Under the pieces are notes generated by a model. The model did no database searches and was not told the DNA's origin. It was given only the letters and a program-made list of their open reading frames with translations. Both the position numbers and the translations under genes were made by a program. A stretch of DNA of 64,000 nt from Ktedonobacter racemifer DSM 44963 (lineage in GTDB: Bacteria; Chloroflexota; Ktedonobacteria; Ktedonobacterales; Ktedonobacteraceae): the NCBI RefSeq assembly GCF_000178855.1, contig NZ_ADVG01000004.1:744001-808000 (forward strand), given 5' to 3'. Positions 1 to 8,102 of this stretch are shown piece after piece. Numbering within the stretch: position 1 is the first letter of the stretch; each line of letters starts with the position of its first letter.

Positions 1-583
1 GAGAGGTGTCCAGCACTACTTTGCCAAGAGTCTGAGTTATGACCTGCAAGCATTTCTCCTTCTCCTCTTTAAGCGCGCGTTCGATACACTGACCCAGGAG
101 AATTTTATCTTCAAGGCTTACATTCTCGCCTTTGAGCGCCAGTTTGCGCTGTTGCTCCCGAACCTCAACATTGCGACCCGGAAGGGTGGCAATTATTTTC
201 GCAAGCTCCCACCAGGCGACGAGGTCTAACTCGATCTTCCCTGCAATCTCGTCTAATAGGCCAGCCAACAGATTAGCGTCGTTGGTCAGAAACGCGCGTA
301 CCTCATCCTCACTCTCGAGCAGTGTGCCAAATTTAACTGGCGCAATCGTAAACCGCTGCATCACTTTCTCAGTAACCAGTTGATGAATGGCCAGGTCTTT
401 GATGACCTCTTCTCTAGAGAGAGACTCATAGACGCGCCAGGGGCTATGAGAGACTATAGCAGCCAGCCCTTGATGACCTAGAGCAAATACCCTGGCATGC
501 GCGTTGTTCCCGATGCCGATCTCACCAAATTCCTGGGGACCCGCTTCCTTAATGATGCCGTAAACGTATAAGCCATCTTTCAT
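1..583 (-). CDS. GvpL/GvpF-family gas vesicle protein, N-terminal part
   Basis: The reading frame opens at an ATG at 583 and is still open at the window edge, giving 194 residues. The N-terminus MKDGLYVYGII, then LAAIVSHSP, a conserved H-V-E stretch (HQLVTEKVMQRF), the VKFGT motif and KIELDLVAWWEL follow the order seen in GvpL/GvpF proteins. These are accessory proteins that assemble with GvpA at nascent gas vesicles. The family is usually about 230-270 residues, so only the C-terminal quarter is missing. Other gvp genes would be expected to the left. The gene is divergent from the small ORF at 841. The family assignment comes from motif memory; GvpF and GvpL cannot be told apart here. Confidence 0.8.
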   Translation of the reverse strand, partial: MKDGLYVYGIIKEAGPQEFGEIGIGNNAHARVFALGHQGLAAIVSHSPWRVYESLSREEVIKDLAIHQLVTEKVMQRFTIAPVKFGTLLESEDEVRAFLTNDANLLAGLLDEIAGKIELDLVAWWELAKIIATLPGRNVEVREQQRKLALKGENVSLEDKILLGQCIERALKEEKEKCLQVITQTLGKVVLDTS

Positions 584-840
584 AACACACCCCCTACTTA
601 CCTGACACTCTTTAGACATGACTAGTATACAGGCACCCGATAACGTCAACTTCTTTTAGGAGTGCAGCAGTCGCCGCGCTGCTCAATATCTATAAAGGGT
701 TCAGGCCTCGCGCTTACATAGCATAAAGGGCAAGGCTCAGTATTATTGCTTGTTTGTATACTTATATCTGATAGCTCTTACTTCTCTGATGAGAGAGACC
801 AGAAGAAGATGTGTCAGCCACGTAGATGAAGGAGCAAGTT

Positions 841-981
841 ATGGGCCTATTCCCTAAACGCCAGAGCAAATTAAAGAATCCATTGAGTAAATTGAAGAAA
901 AAACCTTTGCTGCCCCTTAGCAGACCCAAGAAAAGGAAAACGCGAAAAAAATTCCTGGGCATCTTCGGTAAAGGCAAATAA
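841..981 (+). CDS. Small strongly basic protein (46 aa), function unknown
   Basis: ATG at 841 follows a clear AAGGAG ribosome-binding site with 6 nt spacing and runs 46 codons to TAA. The product is very rich in Lys/Arg (MGLFPKRQSKLKNPLSKLKK at the N-terminus, GIFGKGK at the end), with no membrane segment or Cys. A nucleic-acid-binding or membrane-surface role is possible, but no family is recognised. It lies alone between the gvpL/F-like gene (divergent) and the convergent enoyl-CoA hydratase. Support is the ribosome-binding site and the coherent composition; a chance ORF cannot be excluded. Confidence 0.5.
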   Translation: MGLFPKRQSKLKNPLSKLKKKPLLPLSRPKKRKTRKKFLGIFGKGK

Positions 982-1022
982 GTAGTGAGATGACGCTGCG
1001 GGGGGGCTGCGCTGCTAAAGCA

Positions 1023-1073
1023 CGCGCCTACATATAATGGTACGAGGTTCCCGTACCATTATATGTAGGCGCG
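1023..1073. repeat. Dispersed palindrome, family A copy 1
   Basis: Arms 1023-1044 and 1052-1073 are perfectly complementary over 22 bp with a 7-nt loop. The core CTACATATAATGGTACG is shared with the palindromes at 9919, 12640 and 58789. The preceding bases (GCTGCTAAAGCACGCG) also match the outer arm of the other copies. It lies 9 bp past the enoyl-CoA hydratase stop and could act as its terminator. Confidence 0.8.
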
Positions 1074-1082
1074 GCCTTCACT

Positions 1083-1877
1083 CTAGCGGTCGGTGAACTT
1101 TGGCTTCTGTTTATCTTTGGCCGCTTCGTAGAAGAGGCGATGGTCCTCGCCCATGAGCATCAAGGCCTGAGCCTGGGCCTCGGCCTCCAGCGCGGAGACG
1201 ATGTCCATGTGCTGTTCGGCGTTGAGCATGTGTTTAGTCATGGAGAGAGCGAAACCCGGACCCTGAGCCAGCTTGCGCGCCCATTGCAGGGTGGCCTCCC
1301 GTAGCTCCTCGTGTGGAACGACGCGATTTACAAGCCCGTAGCGCTCGGCGGTCGTGGCATCGATGGTATCGCCGAGCATCAAGAGTTCGGTGGCGCGCCC
1401 CATACCAATAACGCGCGGCAGCATGTGCGCCGCCCCCATGTCTGCGCCTGTCAGACCCACACGCGAGAAGAGAAAGGCGATGCGTGCCTTCTCCGAGGCG
1501 AGGCGCAGGTCTGAGGCCAGGGCCAAGACTGCGCCCGCGCCCGCCGTCATGCCATTGAGGGACGCAATAATAGGCTTGTCGAGGAGGCGCATATGCTGCA
1601 CGACCGCGCCTGTCATGCGCGTGAACTCCAGATGCCCCTTCATGTCGCGCTTAAATAGCTCACCAATAATTCCATGCACATCCCCGCCGGAGCAGAAATG
1701 CTCGCCCGCACCTGTCAGCACTACTACACGCACCTCGTCATCGCCGCGTAGCCCGGCAAAGAGGTCGCGTAACTGCGCATAGATATCAAAGGTCAGGGCA
1801 TTCATGACCTCGGGCCGATTAAGCGTAATGTGAGCAATCCCGTCCTCGCCTACCTCATAAAGAAAGTCGTAATTCAT
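1083..1877 (-). CDS. Enoyl-CoA hydratase/isomerase (crotonase) family protein
   Basis: 264 aa, the normal single-domain crotonase length. The oxyanion-hole segment HFCSGGDV (about residue 60) and NGMTAGAGAVLALASDLR (about 105-125) fit the CoA-thioester-binding fold. The position usually holding the second catalytic Glu reads GADMGAAHMLPRVIG, so an Asp may replace it. ATG at 1877 is preceded by AAAGGA. It is the last gene of a leftward four-gene operon behind the SDR, with a 90-bp gap that carries a large hairpin. By context it probably hydrates or isomerises a ring-derived or beta-oxidation acyl-CoA; the substrate is not readable from sequence. Confidence 0.85.
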   Translation of the reverse strand: MNYDFLYEVGEDGIAHITLNRPEVMNALTFDIYAQLRDLFAGLRGDDEVRVVVLTGAGEHFCSGGDVHGIIGELFKRDMKGHLEFTRMTGAVVQHMRLLDKPIIASLNGMTAGAGAVLALASDLRLASEKARIAFLFSRVGLTGADMGAAHMLPRVIGMGRATELLMLGDTIDATTAERYGLVNRVVPHEELREATLQWARKLAQGPGFALSMTKHMLNAEQHMDIVSALEAEAQAQALMLMGEDHRLFYEAAKDKQKPKFTDR

Positions 1878-1898
1878 AAAGATCCTTTGCTTGTTGTA

Positions 1899-1969
1899 GA
1901 TAAAGGTAAAGAAGTGCTGGTTGCTGGCTGGCTTTGCCAGCCAGCAACCAGCACTTCTTTACCTTTATC
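1899..1969. terminator. 34-bp perfect hairpin inside the operon, overlapping the SDR stop
   Basis: Arms 1899-1932 and 1936-1969 match without a mismatch around a TTT loop. The SDR stop codon (1968-1970) lies inside the right arm. The arms end in A/T-rich sequence (GATAAAGGTAAAG), so the RNA resembles a bidirectional intrinsic terminator without a clean U-tract. It would attenuate the distal enoyl-CoA hydratase gene or protect the upstream mRNA end. Confidence 0.7.
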
Positions 1970-2762
1970 ATGACATGACACCGCCGCCATCGAGGTTGAT
2001 GGCCTGGCCTGTGACGCCTTTGGCGATGTCCTGAGCGAGGTAGACCGCCAGGCCCGCTACCTCCTCTGGTGCGATCAGGCGCTTCTGGGGGCTTGTCTTA
2101 GCCAGGAAGTCACGGACCTGCTCCTCACTCTTGCCAGTCAGGGTCATCATATTGCGCACATTGCCATCCGTCATGGGCGTATCAACGTAGCCAGGACAGA
2201 TGGCGTTTACTGTCACATTATAAGGAAGCAGTTCAGCAGCCAGGGCGCGCGTCAGACCGAGCACGCCATGCTTGGAGGCCGTGTAGGCAGCAATATAGCG
2301 ATCCCCCACACGCGAGGCGATAGAGGCGATGTTGATGATGCGCCCTCCACGCTGCTCAATAAAGGTCGGCGTCAGGGCCTTGCAGACGTAGTAGACGCTG
2401 GTCAGGTTAATGGTCAGCATACGATGCCAGAGTTCATCGGGATGATCCACAAACTTATGGCTGCCCGCGTTCCCCGCGTTATTGACCAGGATATCGACAC
2501 CACCCAGGCCTGCCTGGAGCGTTTGCGCCATGCTGCGCACCTGCTCGGGATCGGTCACATCACAGCACACAGCCAGGCTCTCACGCCCCTTCGCCTTGAT
2601 CTCGCTTACGAGCTGCTCTAGCTCTTCAGCCGAGCGCGCCGTTACGCCAACGGTAGCCCCAGCCTCCGCCAGCGCCAGGGCGATGCTGCGTCCAATCCCC
2701 CGACCCGCGCCTGTGACGATGGCGCGTCTCCCCGCCAACGGCAAATATTGCTCTTGTGTCAT
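1968..2762 (-). CDS. SDR-family NAD(P)-dependent oxidoreductase
   Basis: 264-aa classical short-chain dehydrogenase. It has TGAGRGIG (cofactor loop, about residues 18-25), NNAGN (about 93), and the catalytic Ser in NIASIAS followed by YTASK (YxxxK). It is likely a 3-hydroxyacyl-CoA or ring-alcohol dehydrogenase acting with the neighbouring crotonase. It lies 21 bp downstream of the monooxygenase/OYE fusion, so the two are probably co-transcribed. The C-terminal GGGVMS closes the gene normally. Its stop codon lies within the 1899-1969 hairpin. Confidence 0.9.
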   Translation of the reverse strand: MTQEQYLPLAGRRAIVTGAGRGIGRSIALALAEAGATVGVTARSAEELEQLVSEIKAKGRESLAVCCDVTDPEQVRSMAQTLQAGLGGVDILVNNAGNAGSHKFVDHPDELWHRMLTINLTSVYYVCKALTPTFIEQRGGRIINIASIASRVGDRYIAAYTASKHGVLGLTRALAAELLPYNVTVNAICPGYVDTPMTDGNVRNMMTLTGKSEEQVRDFLAKTSPQKRLIAPEEVAGLAVYLAQDIAKGVTGQAINLDGGGVMS

Positions 2763-2783
2763 AGTTCGTCCTCACGTTTCTAT

Positions 2784-4949
2784 TCATTCGCTGTGCCAGA
2801 GGCAGAGGTCAGCGCGACCGGCTGCCAGGACGGTGTTGATTTCGTTGCTGGTGGTCAGGTAGCCACCGACGAGGGTGGGGATGCCCGCCTCGTTGCGCAC
2901 ACGGTCGCTGAGCGCGGTGAGGAAGCCACAGCCATAGGTAAGCTCGCTGGCTGGCGTGGTCTGCCCTGCCTCGACGATAAGGAGATCACAGCCCTGCTCG
3001 CGCAGGAGGCGCGCGACCTGGATGGCCTCGTCCACCTCTATCCCGCCTTTCTGGCAATCGCTCACGCTGAGCGAGACGGCCAGGGGCTTCTTAGCGGGCC
3101 AGGCCTGGCGCACGGTCTCAAAGAGCTCCAGGGGGTAGCGCATTCGCCTCTCAAGTGAGCCGCCATATATATCTTCACGTTTATTAGTAAGCGGCGTGAG
3201 AAAGCTTGCAAGCAGATAGCCATGGGCATAATTGAGGGTTAGCAAGTCAAAGCCAGCCTCCTGCGCCATGTGGGTCGCAGCGACAAAGGCCTGGCAAACG
3301 CGCTGCATGCTCTCCCGCTGCATCTCTTCGGGTACCTGACTGCGCGCCGTATAGGGGATGGGCGAGGCCGAGATAAGTGGCCAGGCACACTCACTGAGAG
3401 GTCTATCCAGGCCCTGCGAGCGAGGATAGGTCGCGCCACGCCGCCCCGCATGCCCAAGTTGCAGGCCGATCTTCGCGCCAGGGCGCACATGCACGGCTGA
3501 GACGATGGCTCGCCAGGCCTCCAGATGCTCGCGCTGATAGAGCCCCAGGCTGCCGGGATGAATGCGCCCGGCAGCCTCCACAGCCACCATCTCGCTCATG
3601 ACCAGGCCCGTACCGCTGGCAATGGCCCTCTCCAGGCGCTCAGCATACGCGGGAGCAGGACAACCCGCCTCAGCCTCTTCTGGCGCTCCTGGCTGAGCAA
3701 CAACGCGGTTAGTCAGCAGCAGGTCACGCACCTTAAAAGGCGTGAAGAGCGGAGGAGGCGCGACCAACGGCTCTACCCCCTGAGAAGGGCAGACGGAATC
3801 ACCCAATACGGTATGCTGAGCTTGAGAGGCCCAGTGACGCGCGATGGCATCACCAAAATGGGTGTCACGCAGACGCAAATCATCATAGGTCACGCGTCCG
3901 CTACGTGTCAGCAGTTGGAAGGCGAAGGTCATAGGATCAAGGTCCAGGTAGCGACTCAAGGTCTCGAAATAGACGCGGCTCTCCTGGGCCGCCCGCTGGA
4001 ATAGCTCCACGACTGGCTTGCGCTCAAGCTCGTAGGTATTGAGCGCGCTCTCCAGGTCACTTGCACCCGCCAGGGCCTCGGCGAGCTTGATAGCGTCCTC
4101 CATGGCAAGCTTGGTGCCTGAGCCGATGGAGAAATGCGCCGTATGTGCGGCGTCTCCAAGCAGCACGATGTTCTTGTGGTGCCAGTGCCGCGTCTTGAGC
4201 GTGGGAAAATTGATCCAGCGCGACTTGTTGGAGAGCAGGGGCGCGCCCTGTAAGAAGTCGGCAAAGAGCCGCTCACAATAGGCCAGGCTCTCCTCCTCAC
4301 TCGCCTGGTCCAGGCCCGCGCTCAGCCAGGTTTGCTCGGTGCACTCAACAATAAAGGTGCTTGAGGAGCCGCTGGAGGGATAGGCATGGACCTGGAAGAG
4401 GCCGTGTTCATTTTCTTGAAAGATAAAGGTGAAGGCGTCGAGCACCTTATCGACGCCGAGCCAGATATAGCGCGCCTTGCCTGGCTCTATTTTCGGCTTG
4501 AAATGCTCGGCGTAGGCCTGACGCACGACGCTATTGATCCCATCGGCCGCGATCAGAAGATCATAGGGACCAAGCTGCTCCAGATCCTGTACCGGGTAGC
4601 CGAAGCGCAGGTTCACGCCCAGTTCGGCACAGCGCTGACGCAGGATGTCGAGCAGGAAGACGCGCGAGACGCTGGCGATAACGTGACCACCACAGCGGAT
4701 GGTCTCTCCACGGTAGTAGACATCAATTGCGTCCCAAATCACAAAGCCACTGGTGAGCTGTTCGTAGGTAGGGTAATCGGCATGCTGGAAGGATGACAAC
4801 GTCCGATCCGAGAAGACGACGCCCCAGCCATAGGTCACATCGGGCTGGTTGCGCTCAAGAATAGTGATATCATAATCGGGATGTGTCTTCTTGAGCAGGA
4901 GACCACAGTAGAGGCCAGCTGGCCCTCCACCCAGGATAACTATCTTCAC
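2784..4949 (-). CDS. FAD monooxygenase / old-yellow-enzyme fusion (2-aminobenzoyl-CoA monooxygenase/reductase-like)
   Basis: 721-aa two-domain flavoenzyme. Residues 1 to about 395 form a group A FAD hydroxylase: GGGPAG at 7-12, the DG motif in ADGINS, and GDAAHTAHFSIGSGTKLAMED as the FAD/substrate-gating motif. From about residue 400 an FMN-dependent OYE barrel follows (HAGRRGATYPRS, NYAHGYLLASFLTPLTN, YGGSLERRMRYPLEL). This architecture is known from 2-aminobenzoyl-CoA monooxygenase/reductase, which hydroxylates and then reduces the ring of an aryl-CoA; salicylyl-CoA 5-hydroxylase shares only the first domain. The ATG overlaps the LLM stop by 4 bp (ATGA), indicating translational coupling. 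No aryl-CoA ligase is present, so the exact substrate is inferred. Confidence 0.85.
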   Translation of the reverse strand: MKIVILGGGPAGLYCGLLLKKTHPDYDITILERNQPDVTYGWGVVFSDRTLSSFQHADYPTYEQLTSGFVIWDAIDVYYRGETIRCGGHVIASVSRVFLLDILRQRCAELGVNLRFGYPVQDLEQLGPYDLLIAADGINSVVRQAYAEHFKPKIEPGKARYIWLGVDKVLDAFTFIFQENEHGLFQVHAYPSSGSSSTFIVECTEQTWLSAGLDQASEEESLAYCERLFADFLQGAPLLSNKSRWINFPTLKTRHWHHKNIVLLGDAAHTAHFSIGSGTKLAMEDAIKLAEALAGASDLESALNTYELERKPVVELFQRAAQESRVYFETLSRYLDLDPMTFAFQLLTRSGRVTYDDLRLRDTHFGDAIARHWASQAQHTVLGDSVCPSQGVEPLVAPPPLFTPFKVRDLLLTNRVVAQPGAPEEAEAGCPAPAYAERLERAIASGTGLVMSEMVAVEAAGRIHPGSLGLYQREHLEAWRAIVSAVHVRPGAKIGLQLGHAGRRGATYPRSQGLDRPLSECAWPLISASPIPYTARSQVPEEMQRESMQRVCQAFVAATHMAQEAGFDLLTLNYAHGYLLASFLTPLTNKREDIYGGSLERRMRYPLELFETVRQAWPAKKPLAVSLSVSDCQKGGIEVDEAIQVARLLREQGCDLLIVEAGQTTPASELTYGCGFLTALSDRVRNEAGIPTLVGGYLTTSNEINTVLAAGRADLCLWHSE

Positions 4950-5845
4950 CAGCCACCCCTCTCACCCTTTCTCGCGACGGTATGCCCATTGGAGTAACCC
5001 AGACCTTGTAGCACCTTTGCCAGGCGCTCGACCTGCTCGATACGCGGGACGGTGGGGAAGAGAATGACCTCGTCGCAGCCCGCCTCAGCGTAGCCCCGCA
5101 GGTATTGTGCAATGGCCTGGGGAGTAGTCAGCAATCCTTCGGCGATCTTCTGGGCAAAGGGACCTGTAAAGGCATAGTAGTCGCGCAGATAACTCATGCC
5201 ATGTAGCTTCTCTTCTTCACCAAGGGCGAAATAGGCCTGGGCGCGCAGTTGCGGCCTACCTGGACGCCCCATGTCGCTCCAGGCGGCAAGGGCCTTGGCA
5301 GCCGCACGCGCAAAGGTCTTAGGTGGACCTCCACCATGCACATAGCCCTCCCCATAGCGCGCTATGCGGGAGAAAACCTGGTCGCTCTGTCCCCCTATCA
5401 GCAGCGGGGGCCCACCCGCGCGCCGTTTCACCGGACCAAAGGCTGGATCATCCCACAGATCGCGCAGCATTCCCAGCATCTCGGTAAAACTGCGGCCACG
5501 CTCCTGGTACTCAATGCCAACGGCATCGTAATCGTCCTGGCGTGCGCCAACGGCCACACCCAAGACGAGGCGGCCATCCGAGAGGGCATCAATGCTGGTC
5601 ACTTGCTTGGCGAGGAGCATAGGATTGCGCAGGGGAGCGATAATGATCATGCTAACAAGCTGGAGACGCCGTGTCACAGCGGCGGCGGCAGTAAGCGCGG
5701 TAAGAGGATCATAGCTATCGTAGACGACGCGATCAATGACACCCAGGCTGGAGAAAGGGCCATATTCTGCCTGGCGCGCCCATTCTACCATGAGGTGTCC
5801 ATCGGTGCCCGGCACACCGCCAGGTAAGCCTATTCCGACGCGCAT
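4946..5845 (-). CDS. LLM class flavin-dependent oxidoreductase
   Basis: 299-aa luciferase-like (bacterial luciferase/F420-type) TIM-barrel protein. Supporting motifs are an N-terminal VGIGLPGG strand, DPLTALTAAAAVTRRLQLVSMI, DALSDGRLVLGVAVGAR (flavin phosphate region) and a C-terminal GCDEVILFP. It is first in the operon and coupled to the monooxygenase fusion through an ATGA overlap. ATG at 5845 has AAGGGGG 8 nt upstream, and the GTAAC/GTTAC inverted repeat (5849-5864) encloses that ribosome-binding site. FMN and F420 use cannot be distinguished from sequence. Confidence 0.88.
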   Translation of the reverse strand: MRVGIGLPGGVPGTDGHLMVEWARQAEYGPFSSLGVIDRVVYDSYDPLTALTAAAAVTRRLQLVSMIIIAPLRNPMLLAKQVTSIDALSDGRLVLGVAVGARQDDYDAVGIEYQERGRSFTEMLGMLRDLWDDPAFGPVKRRAGGPPLLIGGQSDQVFSRIARYGEGYVHGGGPPKTFARAAAKALAAWSDMGRPGRPQLRAQAYFALGEEEKLHGMSYLRDYYAFTGPFAQKIAEGLLTTPQAIAQYLRGYAEAGCDEVILFPTVPRIEQVERLAKVLQGLGYSNGHTVARKGERGGW

Positions 5846-6120
5846 AGAGTAACCCCCTTGTTACTTTTTTTCCATTTTTTCTGGCTGGATCACTTAACAG
5901 TATGTCACATCGTATCGCCATATCTCAAGCAGCAGCCTTTGAATAGGCGCGTACGCAAATATGGCACGATAACCGATGGGTGGGCAGTGCGCTACTGACG
6001 TACGTGCCTACACGTTGAGTGAGCATAACCACTACAACCGCACTTTTTTGGGTAAGGTGTAGGTATCTTGAGCAGAAAAGTCCAGCAGATTAGATCTTTA
6101 AGCTATTCCTCCTCGTTGGA

Positions 6121-7374
6121 CTATCGGTAATAACGGAAGGTGCGGCGCAAGTCGTCAATCCAACCGTCCGGGATTTCCCAGGGGATGAAGTGACCACCGC
6201 GATCGTGAAGAGTGACGTTCACGTGGTTGTACCAGGATGCCCGATCGCTGCTTAGGAAATGCTGCACACGGTTCTCCGTAGAAACACCAGGCGGGTTCTC
6301 ATAGGCCACAAACGTGATACCGGTGGGAGCTTCGACGACTGGCCAGCGGTCATGGACGGGTACCCACGGATAGCGGTTTGCATTCGCGTACATGCGCATG
6401 GAGGTTTCGATGGCATTATTAACCCAGAAAATCATGGCGTGCGTGAGGATATCGTCTTTCGAGAAGGTGTGCTCAACATTGCCATCGTTATCGCTCCATT
6501 TCGCCCATCGTTCTAGAATCCAGGCGAGCATCCCCACTGGGGAGTCGCTGAGTCCATATGCGAGGGTACTCGAATCGAGAACATGCACAGCTAGATGGGC
6601 AGCGAAACGGCGATCGAGCGATACGATCCCGGTCCGGATGTGCTCAGGAACGCTCTCTGGAATGGGATGCCCGCCGCTGAGATCCCATGCACGATCCCCA
6701 TTGAACAAACTTAACTTTTGTGCAGAGCCAATATGGATCGCGTACAGTTCGTTGGCGTATTTATGCCCAAGCTGGCCAGTCACCAGTGCCCCGACATCAC
6801 ATCCACCAGCAGCGTACTTTTCGTAGCCAAGTATGCCCGTCATAAGGGTGTGCCAGAGATCAGCAACCTTCCAGAAATTCATATCCGGGTTGTTTGGCAG
6901 GGGCGTCGAGAAGCCGAAACCGGGAAGTGAGGGTACGATGACATCAAACGCTTCGGCAGGGTCGCCACCGAATGCACCGGGGTTCGCAAGCGGATCAATG
7001 ACCTTGGACCAATGCCAAAAAGTCCACGGCCAACCATGAGACAAGATAAGTGGAACTGGGTTCGGGCCGACACCAGGTTTGCGCATGAAATGCACAGGAA
7101 CGCCATCGACGTTCACCTGGTAATGTTCGTAGCGGTTAATTGCTGCCTCCGCTTTGCGCCAGTCGTAGGCATTAAGCCAGTAGTCAACAAGTTCCTCAAG
7201 GTAGCTTCGACCAACACCATAATACCAGTCGTCATTACCAACACCCAAAGGCCATCTGGTGCGCTTCAGCCGTGCGCGAAGGTCCGAGAGTTGTTCGTCC
7301 GAGACGTGGATTGGTGTGGGTTGAAGTGGAAACGAGGAGCCTGCCAGAGAGGCTCCTTCCTGGCTTCCAGGCAT
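6121..7374 (-). CDS. Epoxide hydrolase, EHN-domain alpha/beta hydrolase
   Basis: 417 aa. Residues to about 125 match the epoxide hydrolase N-terminal cap (PIHVSDEQLSDLRARLKRTRWP; YLEELVDYWLNAYDWRKAEAAIN). The alpha/beta-hydrolase core follows with the HGWP oxyanion motif and the nucleophile segment GGCDVGA (Asp). The terminal DRGGHFIPWE supplies the catalytic His. The enzyme opens epoxides to diols. ATG at 7374 lies 3 bp after the MarR stop, so the two form one operon. It probably detoxifies an electrophile sensed by the MarR protein (inference). Confidence 0.9.
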   Translation of the reverse strand: MPGSQEGASLAGSSFPLQPTPIHVSDEQLSDLRARLKRTRWPLGVGNDDWYYGVGRSYLEELVDYWLNAYDWRKAEAAINRYEHYQVNVDGVPVHFMRKPGVGPNPVPLILSHGWPWTFWHWSKVIDPLANPGAFGGDPAEAFDVIVPSLPGFGFSTPLPNNPDMNFWKVADLWHTLMTGILGYEKYAAGGCDVGALVTGQLGHKYANELYAIHIGSAQKLSLFNGDRAWDLSGGHPIPESVPEHIRTGIVSLDRRFAAHLAVHVLDSSTLAYGLSDSPVGMLAWILERWAKWSDNDGNVEHTFSKDDILTHAMIFWVNNAIETSMRMYANANRYPWVPVHDRWPVVEAPTGITFVAYENPPGVSTENRVQHFLSSDRASWYNHVNVTLHDRGGHFIPWEIPDGWIDDLRRTFRYYR

Positions 7375-7377
7375 AGT

Positions 7378-7893
7378 TCACTCCTTTTCTTTTGCGCGTT
7401 CCGCGTGCTGTTCGCCGCTGGCGGAAGGAAGGGGGTGCAATGGTAGCTCGGCCTTTCTTCCTAATTCGATCGTATGGGCCAGAGCTGGCAAGGCGGCTGC
7501 AATTGCCCCACGTTCTTCTTGGGGCAATTGGTCGAGCAAGCTGGTAAGTTGCTTCACACGCGCGGCGTGGCGTACTTCGATGATCTGTGCTCCGCGTGTG
7601 GTGAGTTGTAGCAGCACCGCACGGGCATCGCGGGGATCTGCTCGGCGTTCGACCAATCCGTCGTGTTCGAGCCGTCTCACCATTTGCGTAATAGCCGGTT
7701 GCGTCATTTGTTCTGTTGCAGTCAACTCGGTCAGCCGCATGGAGCCTTTGCGAGAGAGCGTATGCAACACTGAAAGAGTGGTGAAACTCAGTCGTTCCAC
7801 CGAGGGTAATCGAATAAAGATCGTCGTAAATTCTTCAATGATGGTCGTCAAATCACTGACATTCAAGTCAGCAGCAGAAAAATGATCTCCCAT
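7378..7893 (-). CDS. MarR-family transcriptional regulator
   Basis: 171 aa with a typical winged helix: LSVLHTLSRKGSMRLTELTA, then the recognition helix region MTQPAITQMVRRLEHDGLVERR and the wing DPRDARAVLLQLTTRG. The C-terminal tail (LPSASGEQHAERAKEKE) extends beyond the usual domain. It is the first gene of the marR-epoxide hydrolase operon. A perfect 16-bp palindrome 17 bp upstream of the ATG is a good autoregulation site. The ligand is unknown. Confidence 0.9.
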   Translation of the reverse strand: MGDHFSAADLNVSDLTTIIEEFTTIFIRLPSVERLSFTTLSVLHTLSRKGSMRLTELTATEQMTQPAITQMVRRLEHDGLVERRADPRDARAVLLQLTTRGAQIIEVRHAARVKQLTSLLDQLPQEERGAIAAALPALAHTIELGRKAELPLHPLPSASGEQHAERAKEKE

Positions 7894-7909
7894 GCTCCTA
7901 TTATATCAC

Positions 7910-7925
7910 AAATTTATATAAATTT
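7910..7925. promoter_or_regulatory. Candidate MarR operator
   Basis: AAATTTATATAAATTT is a perfect 16-bp palindrome in the AT-rich leader just upstream of marR. Its size and position fit a MarR dimer site, and it may overlap the -10 region. Perfect symmetry in AT-rich DNA can also arise by chance. Confidence 0.45.
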
Positions 7926-8102
7926 CTTATTGAAATTAAGAAAGGTGTCTCTCATGTACACCATGCCAACCAGTGTAGACATCGACAGTAGCGCACTTTC
8001 GAAAAACAGGTACACATCAAACGTGTATTATATTGATTACTATCTCTGTAAATCGTCGTTTTGTAGGGTCCATGCTGGCATGGACTCTTGAAAAGGAAAA
8101 CC

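Noticed and set aside
5849..5864. GTAAC-N6-GTTAC inverted repeat considered as an operator
   Set aside because: It encloses the ribosome-binding site of the LLM gene; a 5-bp arm is too short to support an operator claim.
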